Assembly: GCF_035083965.1 (NCBI RefSeq)
Contig: NC_089724.1
Coordinates: 2,508,501 to 2,572,500 of the forward strand
Direction of reading: 5' to 3'
Origin: Branchiostoma lanceolatum
Lineage: Eukaryota > Chordata > Leptocardii > Amphioxiformes > Branchiostomatidae
Length of the DNA: 64,000 nt
Part shown: positions 23,001 through 33,100 of the stretch, piece after piece
How positions within the stretch are numbered: position 1 is the stretch's first letter
Layout of the letters: each line of letters begins with the position of its first letter
Translations under genes and position numbers: made by a program
Notes under the pieces: generated by a model
What the model was told of the DNA's origin: nothing
What the model saw: only the letters and a program-made list of their open reading frames with translations
Database searches by the model: none

Positions 23001-25859
23001 AACTAATGAATGTGAGGGGAGCCACGGTTCTGATATTCAACTAAGGCGTGAATGTGAGGGGAGCCACGGTTCTGATATTCAACTAATGAATGTGAGGGGA
23101 GCCACGGTTCTGATATTCAACTAAGGCGTGAATGTGAGGGGAGCCATGGTTCTGATATTGAACTAATACATGGATATGTGGGGAGCCACGGTTCTGGTAT
23201 TCAACTAATACATGGATGTGTGGGGAGCCACGGTTCTGGTATTCAACTAAGGTATGAGATCGCGCAGTCCGACATCGGAGGCTTTACCACCTCTACTACG
23301 AAACTGGTATATTTCATCTTTTAAATGCATCTATTTGTCTTAGACACACGGCCATTTTAACCAATACAAAAATAGATACAAATAAAACTACCTATGATAA
23401 AGATGATTTTTTCAATACTTGTTTTTCTTTTTCATATGACAAAAGTTGTAAAAAAAATGAACGGGTGACTTTTCGACGTTTAGCATGAAAAGTGTCGATA
23501 CCAAAATCACAGCTACGACGAAGACGCAGTCGATCTTAAATGGATGGATTGGTTGAAATGTAGCGTACTTTTTACTATATGAAACATTCTATGTGGTATG
23601 CTTTCCATCTTAACACGTACCCTTCAAGTTGCTATTCAAATCGTCCTCATCGTCATTGTGGGCTGGAGCTAAAGTCCTATGGAGGTAGCTAAGATTTGTT
23701 GATTAAAAAAGCTGAACTGTGAGTTGGGCATCTACCAGATTAGGTCCTTTTGGACAAGAAACACGCCGAAAATATCAATGAAGATACAAATACCTCTTTT
23801 TCTTTGACATCCAGGGGAATACCCGAGACTGACGTTTTGCTTCCGGCTGCACCGTAACGTGGTGTTCATCATCCTGCAGACCTACCTTCCCGCCATCCTA
23901 CTCGTCATCTCATCCTGGGTCAGCTTCTTCATTAACCCGGAAGCAGTTCCTGCAAGGGTCACGCTAGGTCATTAGAAATTTATTTCACCGTCAAGATTAT
24001 CAAGACTCTAAAACTAACGCACGACATGTTGAGTAGGCACGTGACGTCACACTAGAGAAATATTGCTGGCTATCGCTGCCATATTGATTTTGGGATGCCG
24101 ACCGATAATTCGGAGATTCGAGATCTGAAAAACTCTCTAAACAGCAGCATCCCCTCTGCTTCCACTTCCCTAAGCGTATATAGAGAGAACAAGACAATGA
24201 GCCGTTCCTAATTTCTGGAAGAATTGTCTTCCAGCTCCAAATCACCTGGCTCTATCTTATAAAAAAAGTTCCCCCCAACATGACAACGATGGGAATCTAT
24301 ATGCCATATATCTAAGTTGTGATGTGATAAAAACACTGTGTGCTCAGAATGATTAGACGCCATCTTGGATCTATCTAGTGGCGGCGCTGGCAACCCAAGT
24401 TGCGACGTCATATGCAAACGACCTTTTGTTCCCATTGCAAAGGCATAACCATGGTGCTGCCTGTGACGAAGAATCATTTCTATGCGCTCCAAATGACGTA
24501 CCGCCTTGGTTGCGGGAATGAGAACGAAAGATCGTTTGCATATGACGTCACGACACAGCTATATAGGTTGCCACCGCCGTCATGTTTGTGGGTAATTATA
24601 CAAGTAGATCCAAGGTGGCGACCGATAACTTGGAACGTATCATGTTCTTGTTATTCTGAGGTAACATGCTCCCGTTGTGTCCATTCTAAAGGCATCACCA
24701 CGGTGCTAACTATGACGACACTGAGCTCAGCCGCTAAAGAGTCCCTGCCGAAGATCTCGTACATCAAGGCCATCGACGTGTACCTGGCCATGTGCTTCTT
24801 CTTCGTCTTCGCGGCGCTGTTGGAGTACGCCATCGTCAACTTCAGCTCCGTCGGCATCGCCAAGAAACAGGCCAGCCTGCAGGGACAGCAGGAAAAGGTA
24901 GCAAGAAATTAAATTGAATCACTGAAGATGTAACTGAAAGGATACACGACATGCGGTAAATATTGCATATCCGTTTAATAAAAAAAAGCACAGCGCAACA
25001 TTGCAGTCTGCTGGGCCAGCAGGAAAGGGTTAAACATTATTACCTGCACGAAAATAGGAGGTATAGTTTTAGACCTGTTTGTTTGTCAAACGCAACTGAG
25101 TTCCAAAAATCAACAAATCCATTCCAGTCATGAACGGGACACACTGCAGCAGCGACACCTATCTGCAGTGCGAAGTAACTACAGTCAGCATTGCCCTGAG
25201 GAACCAGACATATGGTGTTCGAAACGCCGGCTACGTATAAGCTCTTTGATTTTCTATCAAAAACTTCATAAAAACCAGGTTATCCAAAATCATATCTACT
25301 TGCTTGCACAACTGTTTCATTACCTGGTTGTCTAAACTTCATCGACAGCTTAACTTAATGTTTGTATTGCAAGATGATTTTAGAAATAATCTCCAACATA
25401 CCTTTCTTTCTCGACCCTCTCCAGTCGGAGTGTCACGTCTGCCGTTGCCATGACGTCGAGGCCCGCGTGGGGGGTCTCAACGGCGTGTCATCCCAGCATA
25501 CCCTGCGCGTCGACATCGAGAACGAGGCTGCCCAGAAGGAGACCTCGTTTTCGCTTCCGGATGACGTCAAAGACCAGTGCAAGTCACGTGGGACATTCCT
25601 ACCAACCCAGTCCAGCTACGCGGATGGTGCCTATCCAACGGACGCAGGTCTAGACGACGGCGAGGGCAAAAGCAGATGGCCTCTAGCAGCAGCGGTGACG
25701 ACGATGCTGCACCACATCTACGGAAGACGTCCTCAGATCAAAAACTCGAACAACATCGACAAATACTCTAGAGTCATGTTCCCCCTCCTGTTCGTCGTGC
25801 TGAATATCGTCTACTGGTCGGTCTACCTGTACAGACGGCACTACTTCGTCGTGTTTTAA
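10640..25859 (+). CDS. GABA-A/RDL-like pentameric ligand-gated chloride channel subunit (5' end missing)
   Basis: Eight coding exons: 10640-10740, 17466-17533, 20709-20929, 21472-21554, 21980-22117, 23815-23967, 24692-24897, 25425-25859 (stop TAA). The internal sizes 68, 221, 83, 138 and 153 bp and their phases equal those known for vertebrate GABA-A subunit genes. In order: [21 protein letters not shown], loop A WVPD, loop [13 protein letters not shown], the Cys loop (two Cys 13 residues apart, PLDEQNC), YESYGYT, then M1 ([11 protein letters not shown]), M2 ([16 protein letters not shown]), M3 ([10 protein letters not shown]) and M4 ([13 protein letters not shown]). The PAR motif before M2 and [10 protein letters not shown] mark an anion-selective GABA/glycine-type channel; loop features favour GABA-A beta/RDL over glycine receptors. 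Known role of the family: plasma-membrane, GABA-gated inhibitory channel working as a pentamer. The M3-M4 loop is short. The M2 2' residue is Thr. The donor after 23967 (GTCATT) is weak. No signal-peptide exon was found, so about 468 codons are recovered. Confidence 0.93.
10777..11033. repeat. (AG)n microsatellite
   Basis: Almost pure GA purine run on the + strand, starting 36 bp after the receptor exon that ends at 10740. The open frame across it encodes only Arg/Glu and is rejected as a gene. Confidence 0.95.
11110..11805. repeat. Diverged tandem duplication, ~352 bp unit
   Basis: GAGGTTATTGAAGAAATGAC at 11139 recurs as GAGGTAATTGAAGAAATGAC at 11491, and the following 300 bp align. The second copy reads for about 40 codons as a charged, possibly coiled-coil segment, but the two copies differ by frameshifts and no gene is called. 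Confidence 0.75.
13067..14960 (-). mobile_element. 5'-truncated non-LTR retrotransposon (LINE)
   Basis: Inserted in the second ~540 bp repeat unit: the uninterrupted units show GTTATAT joined to ATCGATTG, which fixes both ends to within a few bases. Read on the minus strand the element ends with AATAAAGACTATTATTATA, a short polyadenylation-like tail. The 5' side is cut within the first reverse-transcriptase motifs. No clear target-site duplication is seen. Confidence 0.88.
13242..14957 (-). CDS. LINE reverse transcriptase fragment with C-terminal CCHC-like knuckle
   Basis: An open frame of about 571 codons reaching the truncated 5' edge of the element; the start shown is only where the frame opens (GTG), not a true initiator. 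Motifs: [13 protein letters not shown] near residue 26, [11 protein letters not shown] at 60-70, RQGCVLSP at 120-127, and the catalytic FYADDIVLL at 160-168. Further on is a region typical of the post-RT part of LINEs ([12 protein letters not shown]) and a Cys/His cluster CEFCDD...HFLIDC near the end. The endonuclease domain is absent through 5' truncation. The frame is otherwise uninterrupted, so the insertion is fairly young. I do not assign a clade. Confidence 0.92.
   Translation of the reverse strand: MELFSSILNRRLSTFLEEKEIIKPNQTGFRKNYRTSDNIFILKTLISKYTQSGKRLFACFVDLSKAFDSIWHEGLLYKLLSNGISGKVFDIIKDLYNQSEASVKTKTGWTENFPVEIGVRQGCVLSPTLFNLYISDLIEELNAKHLDAPLLQLSKVNSIFYADDIVLLSESKEGLQNAINTLGRYCQQWKLTVNLAKTKIIVFNKRGLLFNNLSFSLCNKEIEIVSSYCYLGIMFTAGCTFSAATKNLQKRALRAMYNIRSTLGETRSSVSLHCKLFDTCIVPILLYGSEVWCNSNMNDKSPIETVHLKFCKYVLGVRRNASNFACRSELGRFPLQIEAQSRMYSYYVRLVNEVHTDSLQYKAYMVQQDLDRRKTSCWLSNVRKMLEESGFAFLYINGPSNTHSHSNDLKQRLKDIYIQKFNSELHGKGRRENQGNKLRTYKTFKKIYAKREAYLNIANFEHRRAMCKLRISDHSLHIESGRQNRTPPNNRTCEFCDDLYVEDESHFLIDCSLYNDERQSLFKIIELDKKCTKMSKQDTFIHLMSCKNEYIMDKVCSHISKCFKKREETTR
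16055..16330. repeat. GC-rich palindromic dispersed repeat
   Basis: Contains GGGCCCGGTCGGGCC near 16168 and GGGGCCCGACCGGGACTACA near 16290, largely inverted to each other. A second copy lies at 50605-50830 with GGGGCCCGGCCGGGACTACA. Non-coding, probably a non-autonomous inverted-repeat transposon. Confidence 0.6.
16331..17465. other. Receptor intron sequence, nothing recognised
   Basis: A pyrimidine-rich block at 16370-16450 (C runs) sits next to the GC-rich repeat. No exon supported between it and the 17466 exon. Confidence 0.5.
17498..18030 (+). pseudogene. Decayed tandem copies of the 3' half of the 68 bp receptor exon
   Basis: The exon tail ATCGCCAGTATCGACC...GTCAACATG plus the first intron bases recurs at 17589, 17823, 17908 and (very decayed) 17997. 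The unit is about 90 bp and includes the intron phrase TTCAAACATTATGAATCG. The 17589 copy still ends GTCAACATG|GTAAAC, a usable donor, but an exon from the nearest acceptor (after TTTGAACAG at 17566) would be 61 bp, which breaks the frame. A LINE 3' end (TTTATTGCAAGTTCATGCCC, about 17645-17780) is inserted between copies. Confidence 0.8.
18300..18830. repeat. Tandem repeat, ~182 bp unit, about 2.8 copies
   Basis: AAATAAAGGATACATA starts units at 18323, 18504 and (as AAATAAATGATACATA) 18687. Shared blocks include TTCACTCGGTC, AAGACGTACATCAAAT and GCTGAAATATATGCGGA. Minus-strand open frames here are repeat artefacts. Confidence 0.88.
18831..20400. other. Receptor intron sequence with one dispersed repeat motif
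   Basis: CGAATGGCGGTAATACCGGC at 19425 is the reverse complement of the motif near 26256-26280, followed in both places by a run of GTATCTGTATC or its complement, so this is a dispersed repeat. Nothing else recognised. Confidence 0.5.
20428..20640 (+). pseudogene. Two truncated upstream copies of the 221 bp receptor exon
   Basis: The copy at 20551 has the acceptor TTATTCCAG, the DYML...[15 protein letters not shown] coding start, and matches the true exon (20709) for about 80 bp at an offset of 158 bp. It then breaks off after NLTL and has no donor. An older copy starting near 20444 keeps only [14 protein letters not shown]. All three are separated by the same intron phrase (CATTAACTCATTGATTCCG), so the duplication unit is exon start plus intron end. 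Neither upstream copy can yield a functional subunit. Confidence 0.88.
21829..21892 (+). repeat. Dispersed repeat, ATTGCCCTGA...GAAACG family, copy 2
   Basis: ATTGCCATGAGGAAC, then TCGAAACGTCGGCTGT and TTGTTGTGAATTAAAG. Lies in the receptor intron about 90 bp upstream of the 21980 exon. Confidence 0.65.
22125..23251. repeat. Minisatellite, 42 bp unit, about 26 copies
   Basis: Unit: GAATGTGTGGGGAGCCACGG followed by TTCTGATATTCAACTAATGCAT; exact 42 bp steps around 22501-22795. It starts within 10 bp of the donor of the 138 bp receptor exon. Because 42 is a multiple of three, both strands have long open frames of 14-residue repeats (116 and 160 codons). I treat these as artefacts because the array is intronic and copies at its edges vary in length. 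Confidence 0.92.
23252..23312 (+). pseudogene. Decayed copy of the 3' end of the 138 bp receptor exon
   Basis: GAGATCGCGCAGTCCGACAT...GGCTTTACCACC...TACTACGAAACTGGTATA matches the tail and donor of the exon at 22050-22122 with a small deletion. It lies at the far edge of the 42 bp array, so the array is bracketed by exon tail on both sides. Confidence 0.85.
24359..24619. mobile_element. Long inverted-repeat element (MITE-like) in the receptor intron
   Basis: The left arm (CCATCTTGGATCTA..., GACGTCATATGCAAACGA) and the right arm (TCGTTTGCATATGACGTC ... TAGATCCAAGGTGG) are complementary over roughly 100 bp each with mismatches. No coding capacity. Its loop region holds a 39 bp stretch resembling the start of the following receptor exon. 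Confidence 0.75.
24432..24470 (+). other. Look-alike of the start of the M2 exon
   Basis: CCATTGCAAAGGCATAACC... aligns with the acceptor and first codons of the exon at 24692 (about 30 of 39 positions identical) and would encode GITMVLPVT against GITTVLTMT. No donor follows in frame. It could be a decayed exon copy captured by the inverted-repeat element, or chance. Confidence 0.4.
25190..25250 (+). repeat. Dispersed repeat, ATTGCCCTGA...GAAACG family, copy 3
   Basis: ATTGCCCTGAGGAACC, then GTTCGAAACGCCGGCTAC. Located in the intron before the last receptor exon. Confidence 0.6.
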
Positions 25860-26930
25860 TCCCCCTTCAACGAAAGGACTTTAAGAAATTAGCATGAAAG
25901 TTCATATGATTTGGTAAATTACATGATCACATAAACAGCACACCGACCTTCTCTCAACAAGGCGGGGGCGATAACGAGTGATTCGATCGAAATTTCCGGT
26001 GAATCAAGAGTTAGTTCAAGAACAGTTTATTTCTCATTATGACTTTTTCAGAATACATATTTCTTTGATTTGATTTAATTTTGGATGACGATAATCGCCG
26101 CAATCTCAAGAACTTCGCACTGCGAGTCACCCGAATGTGATCACTGCGGACGATTCAATCACTTCAGAACGCGACAGCAAAATCTGTAACCGAAAGTTAT
26201 TATCAACCGTTGTTTAAATTCTGAGCTGACTCTTCTGTATCTGTATCTGTATCTATATAGCCGGTATTACCGCCATTCGGCGTAACACCAAATTTCACTT
26301 AACCACGGTAAACAGGTCTGGAAGAGTAAATGATATATGGTCCTTTTCCATCAATGGTTCGTATGATAAAATTGCATTTAGAAATATAATACACTGTAAG
26401 AAGCTTATTACAAATATGGTGTTTGCTGCCATGTGAATATGACATTCAAAGGGTTCCTCATGAAAATACGTGCGAATCCTGACATGGTTATTCTCATCAA
26501 CAGTTTATCTCCTATATACCTGAACGTGCCTCCTTTTTACCATTTTATGGCATATTCATGTCCTTTCTTTTGAAGACAAGAATAATGTTATTGATATTTG
26601 TTCATTTATTGGTTGTTACATCACAGGCAAGCACCCTAACCAATATCTAAGAAAGATGAAAATTGTGTATAATATTATACCTGTATGTATAGATGTGTAC
26701 ACGAAAACAGGCTGTTGTTGTAGGGGCCCTTAATGGGGATGAAATGTGTCTTAACCAATGGATATATATCAACCTGTGGTCTTAGCTCTGAGGCAGGCGC
26801 TTCTAAGTAGACGGTCATGTAAAGAGCACACACCACTATTAGGCAGTTATGTCAAAAATGATGTAAACATTCAAGTGTCGCAACCTGGCCTTTTGAGCTG
26901 ATCCAAAATTGTCATAGATCTTAAACTCTG
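25860..26930. other. 3' flank of the receptor gene
   Basis: No AATAAA was seen close after the stop, so the polyadenylation site is not placed. Contains the CGGTATTACCGCCATTCG dispersed motif near 26256. No gene-like frame. Confidence 0.5.
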
Positions 26931-27653
26931 TAGAGTCAATTCCATGTCACCGAGAGGGTTTTCAGGTAATATTGCTAGTGAGTTCAAACAATTTTAGATA
27001 AAAGACTATTCAAGTCAAAAAAGTTCTAAATTGTTCAAACAATCAAGAATGAAAGTTTGAACATGTTTGAACTTACTTATATATGTTGGAACTATTTGGA
27101 AAGTAATTGCACAAATATCTCTTTATTTAGAACAATTTTCAAACATCTATGTGATTGTTTCACAATTCAAACATGTTGGAACAATTTGAATCATTTTTCA
27201 AATGGTAGATTTGGGTTATTGCCCCCATAAAAGTAGGTGCTAATCACACTCTATTGTCTGCCTCTGTATATTTTTAGATTTCACGTCTGGACTTTTGTCT
27301 TCAGGTGTCTATGCATGGCACCCAGGCCTAATCCCCTATACTTTGAAGGGATGTGTGAATTGCCCTGTTCCCATCCCACTGACCCAGTTATACCATGTTG
27401 TTATGATGTTGGAACATGTAAGAACAAATGATCAACCTATTTTCCAACAGTTTCGAAAATAATACAAATAACATGTGCAATGTTAGAAATTTGTCTAACA
27501 TCTTGGAACACAGCAGAAACTATTTAGAACATCACATGAATGTTGGAAATTGTTCTAAACAATCACTTATCTCCCTTAGATTGTTACAAAGGTTTTACAA
27601 ATGTTAGAACAAAAGGCAACAAACACCCTCTCGGTAATGTGGAATCGACTCTA
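26931..27653. mobile_element. Non-autonomous DNA transposon with ~30 bp terminal inverted repeats
   Basis: The left end TAGAGTCAATTCCATGTCAC with CGAGAGGGTT is mirrored at the right end by AACACCCTCTCGG with TAATGTGGAATCGACTCTA. The interior is AT-rich with many GTTGGAAC / GTTCAAAC words and no transposase frame. No clear target-site duplication. Confidence 0.8.
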
Positions 27654-30122
27654 CTGGCTTATTCATGGGATTTCCTAATATCCGACTTGTACTTGTTTAG
27701 TGTGAAATTGTCAGCAAGTGTTAGCCTAAGGATACAAGTCAATCAAATATGATATTGTGCCAAGAGTTGGCAGTTTAAAATGCAATACTTCAACTCACTA
27801 TTTCGAGGAAGAGAGAAAAACAATGACCAGAAATGCTGCTTTTAGAACCGACGGTCTCTATTGGTTAATGATTAACTACTGGTTAATGATTAACATCGTA
27901 CCGCTGGCGGTTGTGACTATGTCAGGACGAATTATACTACTAGCTGAGTAAACTCGGCGTAAAGGATATCCAAGCAGGAAAAGTCGACTGAACACTTTGA
28001 GTTGAAAATGCCGGTTGTGCCGTTACAAGGAGCTTAGGATAATCATTGACTGGTAAGTAATATCTGTGGAACAAAAATATGGCCTCTTTGACTGGTTTTA
28101 ATGAGATAACCATTTTTCCATATTTTGTTTCTATACGTTTTGCTGTCGCAACATAACATTGCAACGAAGAAGACATATAGCCGTTGGTTCCTTCAAACAA
28201 AAACAGAATTACAATGTTGTGCCATGTATACCCAAGAATGCGATGAAGCTGTATTGTATGTATACTGTATATAGGCGTTGAATAGTATCTGTATCAAGTA
28301 TCTGTGCTTCCATACATGCCCTGAAGTTGGGTTGAACTTGAGAATGAACCCAGCGGAGATATATTCGGCGGCTGCTCCGGGTATAAGGGATCTCCGTTTC
28401 ACAATAAAGTCTTGTGCCAAATGTGTTGTTTTCGTCATCTTTCAGAGCCTTCCACAATATTTCTTTTTTTCGTCACGTTGACACTTTGTCATGGTTGGCA
28501 ATACAGAAACTGTCAGCTTTGCTTTTTCGTTTCCCAGTGTCCCTAAGCTGTGTCTGTATCCAGTACTGACATTATCTGGATTCGGTCTTGATGAAAGAAA
28601 TTCTTGAAGAAATTGTAAGCTATAGCTTCAAACAATGGATAGAATTTGTGCAATGTAAGATGTCAGAAGAGAGAGATGATTTCACTCATCTCCTGACAAG
28701 AGGATTTGGGCACGTTATTTTTTGTGGTCCTGTTATTGACGTGTAAAATGAATGCCTCAACCCAACGTTACGTTTAATAAATCTTGTATTTTTACACACA
28801 GACATTTACATATAGCTTCTGCGGTATTAGTAACAGTCCAGTATATACATGTATACCAAACTACCTATTACCTAGTCCCTTGACCTCAAGGTCGTTGGGG
28901 GGGGGGGGCATGGTAGAAATGAAGTCTGTTTTTTTATATGTTATATTTAGAAAAAACACAACCTGAGAGGTTTCCAATTACCAATGGTTACGCAGATGGT
29001 TAACTTTGTTTGACCTTCACTTGAAGAGTAAAAAATGATAAAATTACCTGGAGACAAACAGCCGCTGAGCCATTGCATTATTGAAAATTTTAAGTGCAAA
29101 ATTCACAAAGATATTTCAATTTTTAATTTACTTTATTGATAATAGTCCACCTCCATACTTATACGTGACTAGCCTGTGTTCAAGCACCGACATTTGAATG
29201 TCAATTGTCCGTTCATATGATTTGGATTTTTTGTAACCTTGGTTTCCACCGATTTTAATAAAGTATAATAATAAATCTTCTGACTTCTATCTGCAAAGAA
29301 CTTTTTATCTTTCAACGATATGGCATCAGGCGTTTGGCATAATGGCAACGACTGTTTGGAAGACAGAAAGTAGCTTCTGCATCGTCTATACAACATACTA
29401 AAAGTAATTTTGAGATAAAATTGCCCCTACACTCATGAATCAGTTTTAGAAGTAGTACTACGATTTCCCTTGATAACCTATCAAAATACCAACTCTTTTC
29501 GACATGTACTTATTACAATTACTCAAAATAAAGACTTATGCAAGTTACATCGATGAAAAACAGACGCCACTATTGAAAATTGTAATTGCAATAGTTATAA
29601 AGTGAATTCAATATAAATGCTCTTTATTGATGACAGACCACCATAAATATGCCTACCAATTTCAGCTTCGGGGTCTTTAATATCTAACTTGAACAACTTA
29701 ACAAAGAACAGATGGTATTCAAGCACTTTTGTAAATTTCTTTGAGTAGATGCTAGAAGTTGTCCATTACAGTGCAAATATGCTGCAACCATTTGATGACC
29801 TTCCAAAGTACATATGACCTTCCAAAGTAGGATATATTTGACATCCTTTGGGCAAGACCCATAAAATGTGACCATGTATAGGTGGAGAGGGATTTAATAA
29901 TCCGTCTGACTACAGGCCTTGTTTGTTAATCTGTTGAAACTTGAAATCATTGCGGGCGATTGTACAGTCGTCACTGGCGTCAGGAAGGCTATTGTCGAGT
30001 TTTTGGTGGAGACTTTGGTACATGTTCAATACGACATTCATCACGAAACCTACTTGTACCTGGTGGACGGTATAAAGACTGTAGTTCGCAGTAGCATCAA
30101 GATAATTGGCATAGAACGCGAG
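27654..30122. other. Intergenic region upstream of the mosaic lectin gene
   Basis: No recognised gene. A G run lies at 28900-28908. The frame containing the start codon at 30123 is open back to about 29919 without an upstream Met, consistent with 5' untranslated sequence; no convincing TATA element was seen. Confidence 0.5.
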
Positions 30123-33100
30123 ATGGGGCGCATTGTGTTTTCTTCTCTGGTCCTTGTGGTTTCTGTGTTCACCTTGACTTCAGGTAGGGCATTCTGAATC
30201 GTCACAACATGAAATCATGTAAATTAAAGGCCCACTATGTAACATTTTGGCGCAAAAATTGAAAACCTATGTGTATTCTATTGTGCATACCCAAATGGCC
30301 GAGTATCAAAAATAGGTTAGCCTAATTCCATTCAGTTGTTTTTGAAATAACACTTATGTTCTAAATTAGAGTTAATGGTTTTGTAACGACTATCGTGCCC
30401 AAGCAATCAACCATTTTTTGTTTTACCTATGTGTATTCTATGCATTTGAAACTCATGTGGGGGTGGAAGTGAGATGATTTCTCCTGTATACGCTGCATAT
30501 TTGGTATTCTGTAATTTCGTCTAAGCTATTTGCTTTCTAAAATCACTTAGAAACTTAGTTATAATTCACTCCCCCATAGGGGATGGAAATACATATAGAT
30601 TATTTTTTTTTGCTGTCTCTTTTATCTTCATTCTTCTGGTATCTTTTTAGATTAAATTGCCCAATACGAGTTTTTTGGTGTTTTTTTTTTTACTTCAACG
30701 ATGCAGTCTTTGATATGATTTCAATTTACAGCGTTTTAATGAACATTTTCAACACCTAACTGAATATTTTCAATTCATGCAAGCCTCTCAGAATGGCCTG
30801 AAATCTGTTATTGGGGCATATTGTGAATGATTTTACATCGGTGGTGGTTATTCCATTAATGCATGGTGGAGTGGAGTGTAATTGTTGGGCAAATTTGTTT
30901 TCTTGTTTGTTTCTAACATAGGATACTCGGTGTATCTATCTTCATGGAGCGGGTGGTCTTTTTACAAAGTGAAGGCGACAGGGCCGATGACCAATGCCAA
31001 CGTGAAGGCCACGTGTGAAGCGGCGGGGATGAGGTACCCGTGCATCGTCAGAGACGGTGACTACCAGGACGGCCAGTATTGGACACCAGGCTGCATAACA
31101 TACAGCGCTGATGAAATCAGCAACGGTATTCTGTTCATTCTGTCTGCCCACCTGTGCAAAGAGTACAGCCCTTCGCTTTGCCCCGGCCTTCACAACACTT
31201 TCGTTTACCGTCCCAACTGGCGTACTGACGACAGCGCATACGGAATTGACGTTTCCGCTGGCATCGACGCAGTTTCAGGAGCAGGCGTAATCGACAGATT
31301 AGCCCTGTGTGCAAGTACGGATACCATCAGTTATTTTTTACATGGTCTCAATTCCAGGGGAAATGGTTTGCTCTTCTTTCTGTCATTCCCTCCTTCAATG
31401 CCGTTTGGCTCCTAACGCATTTCCTCAAGAGTAGTTTCATATTTGATTTCTGGTTAAGAAAATACGATTGATGCACATTGATCCAAAGGAGACATTCATT
31501 TTCCTTCTCTAAACTTCTGGGCTCATATTCGATGAAACGCTACGTTGTTATCTAGTCCGGGAAAGATACATTCGAAATTATGATGCTCAAGATGATGATG
31601 AAGATGAAGGTAGGTGATGATAATAATTATACATTTATAACATGTGTTGGCTTGTTACAGAACCCAGCGCCTGCAGCAGTTCTCCCTGCGTACACGGGAC
31701 CTGTGAGAATCATGAGATGTACTACTCCTGCCACTACAACTGCACGGACCACGAGCCGTACTACGTCTGCCGCTGTGAGCCGGGATGGTCCGGAGACAGG
31801 TGCCAGATCGGTGAGTAGATGATGACATTACACACTCACAGGGCGCGAAAGGTGTTTGTGTTTGTTTGCAATTCTGAATAACGGCGCGGACAAATCCCAT
31901 GTAGGGATTCGACATCGTTCGGTTTTCATGTCGTAAGATTTTTAGGGCCCTGTCACACCTGTGCGTATATTCAACTGCGCAAGAGTTGCGCATTAACATT
32001 TCTTTTTGTTTTAGGTAAGGTTTGCGGGGAAAAGATGTTTTCTATTTTGACCCACCGTTGTGCGGCCTAGTGATCGAGCCTCAGAAATCACTTATTCGGA
32101 TGCAAACTTAACCTAAACCAAAAACATGTTACTACGCAACTCATGTGGACTTGTCTATACGCACAGGGCCCTTATGCAGGCTGGGACAGCACTGTCAGAA
32201 GCAACTACAGATATGCATCTAAGACAGCCAGTCTTTTCATATTACAACAACAGTGCTGTGCAGTACACATTCCCCCCCAAGAATTTCCTCAGTTTGCGAT
32301 CTTACGATTGTTGACCTGGAGCAAACATCGAAAACACTGCACGCAAATTTGAACATCACTGTGTTGACTATCTGTGCTACATTGCTGTAACCAATATTTT
32401 GTTTGTTTCCATTCATAAATAGGTGTGTTTAAGAAATCGGCTTCATTTCCTTCTTTCAGTATGTGCAAAAGGCAGTAGAATTCAAAGCTTTCATTAAAAA
32501 GCAAAATAGGTGCCAAGGCATACATTCTTGCACTACGATGCAAATAACAGGATTTTGGTCTATGAATTTTACAGATCATTATTGCATTTCCACTTTCAGA
32601 CATTGATGAGTGCCAGAGTTCTCCCTGCTCTCAGAACGCCACCTGCATGGATCACGTGAACGGCTTCACCTGCCAGTGCGCACCTGGATTCACGGGGGGC
32701 AGCTGTGAGACAGGTATCTTCTTACCTCTTCTGAGATTACACACGCTGGGTTTACACATGCGTATCCGGAGTCGTGACTCCAAGTCGCAGACTCGACTTG
32801 GAGTCGACTTGGAGCAGGTGTGTCGACTCCAAGTCGACTCAAAGACGCGTGTGTATACCGGGCAACTGTTTGTCAGTACATACATCTGACTTGGAGCAGG
32901 TGAGTCGACTCCAAGTCGACTCAAAGACGCGTGTGTATACCGGGCAACTGTTTGTCAGTACATACATCTGGCATGAGATGACAAGCCTAACCATATTTCC
33001 AATCCTCCAAGTATCATATTATACCACTTCTGCCTAAAGTATGTACACTCTACAATGTCCATATAACTTCGGACGCACACCAACACAAACAAACAAACAA

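Noticed and set aside
22125..23251. CRISPR-like array
   Set aside because: Units are contiguous 42 bp repeats without unique spacers, in a eukaryotic intron.
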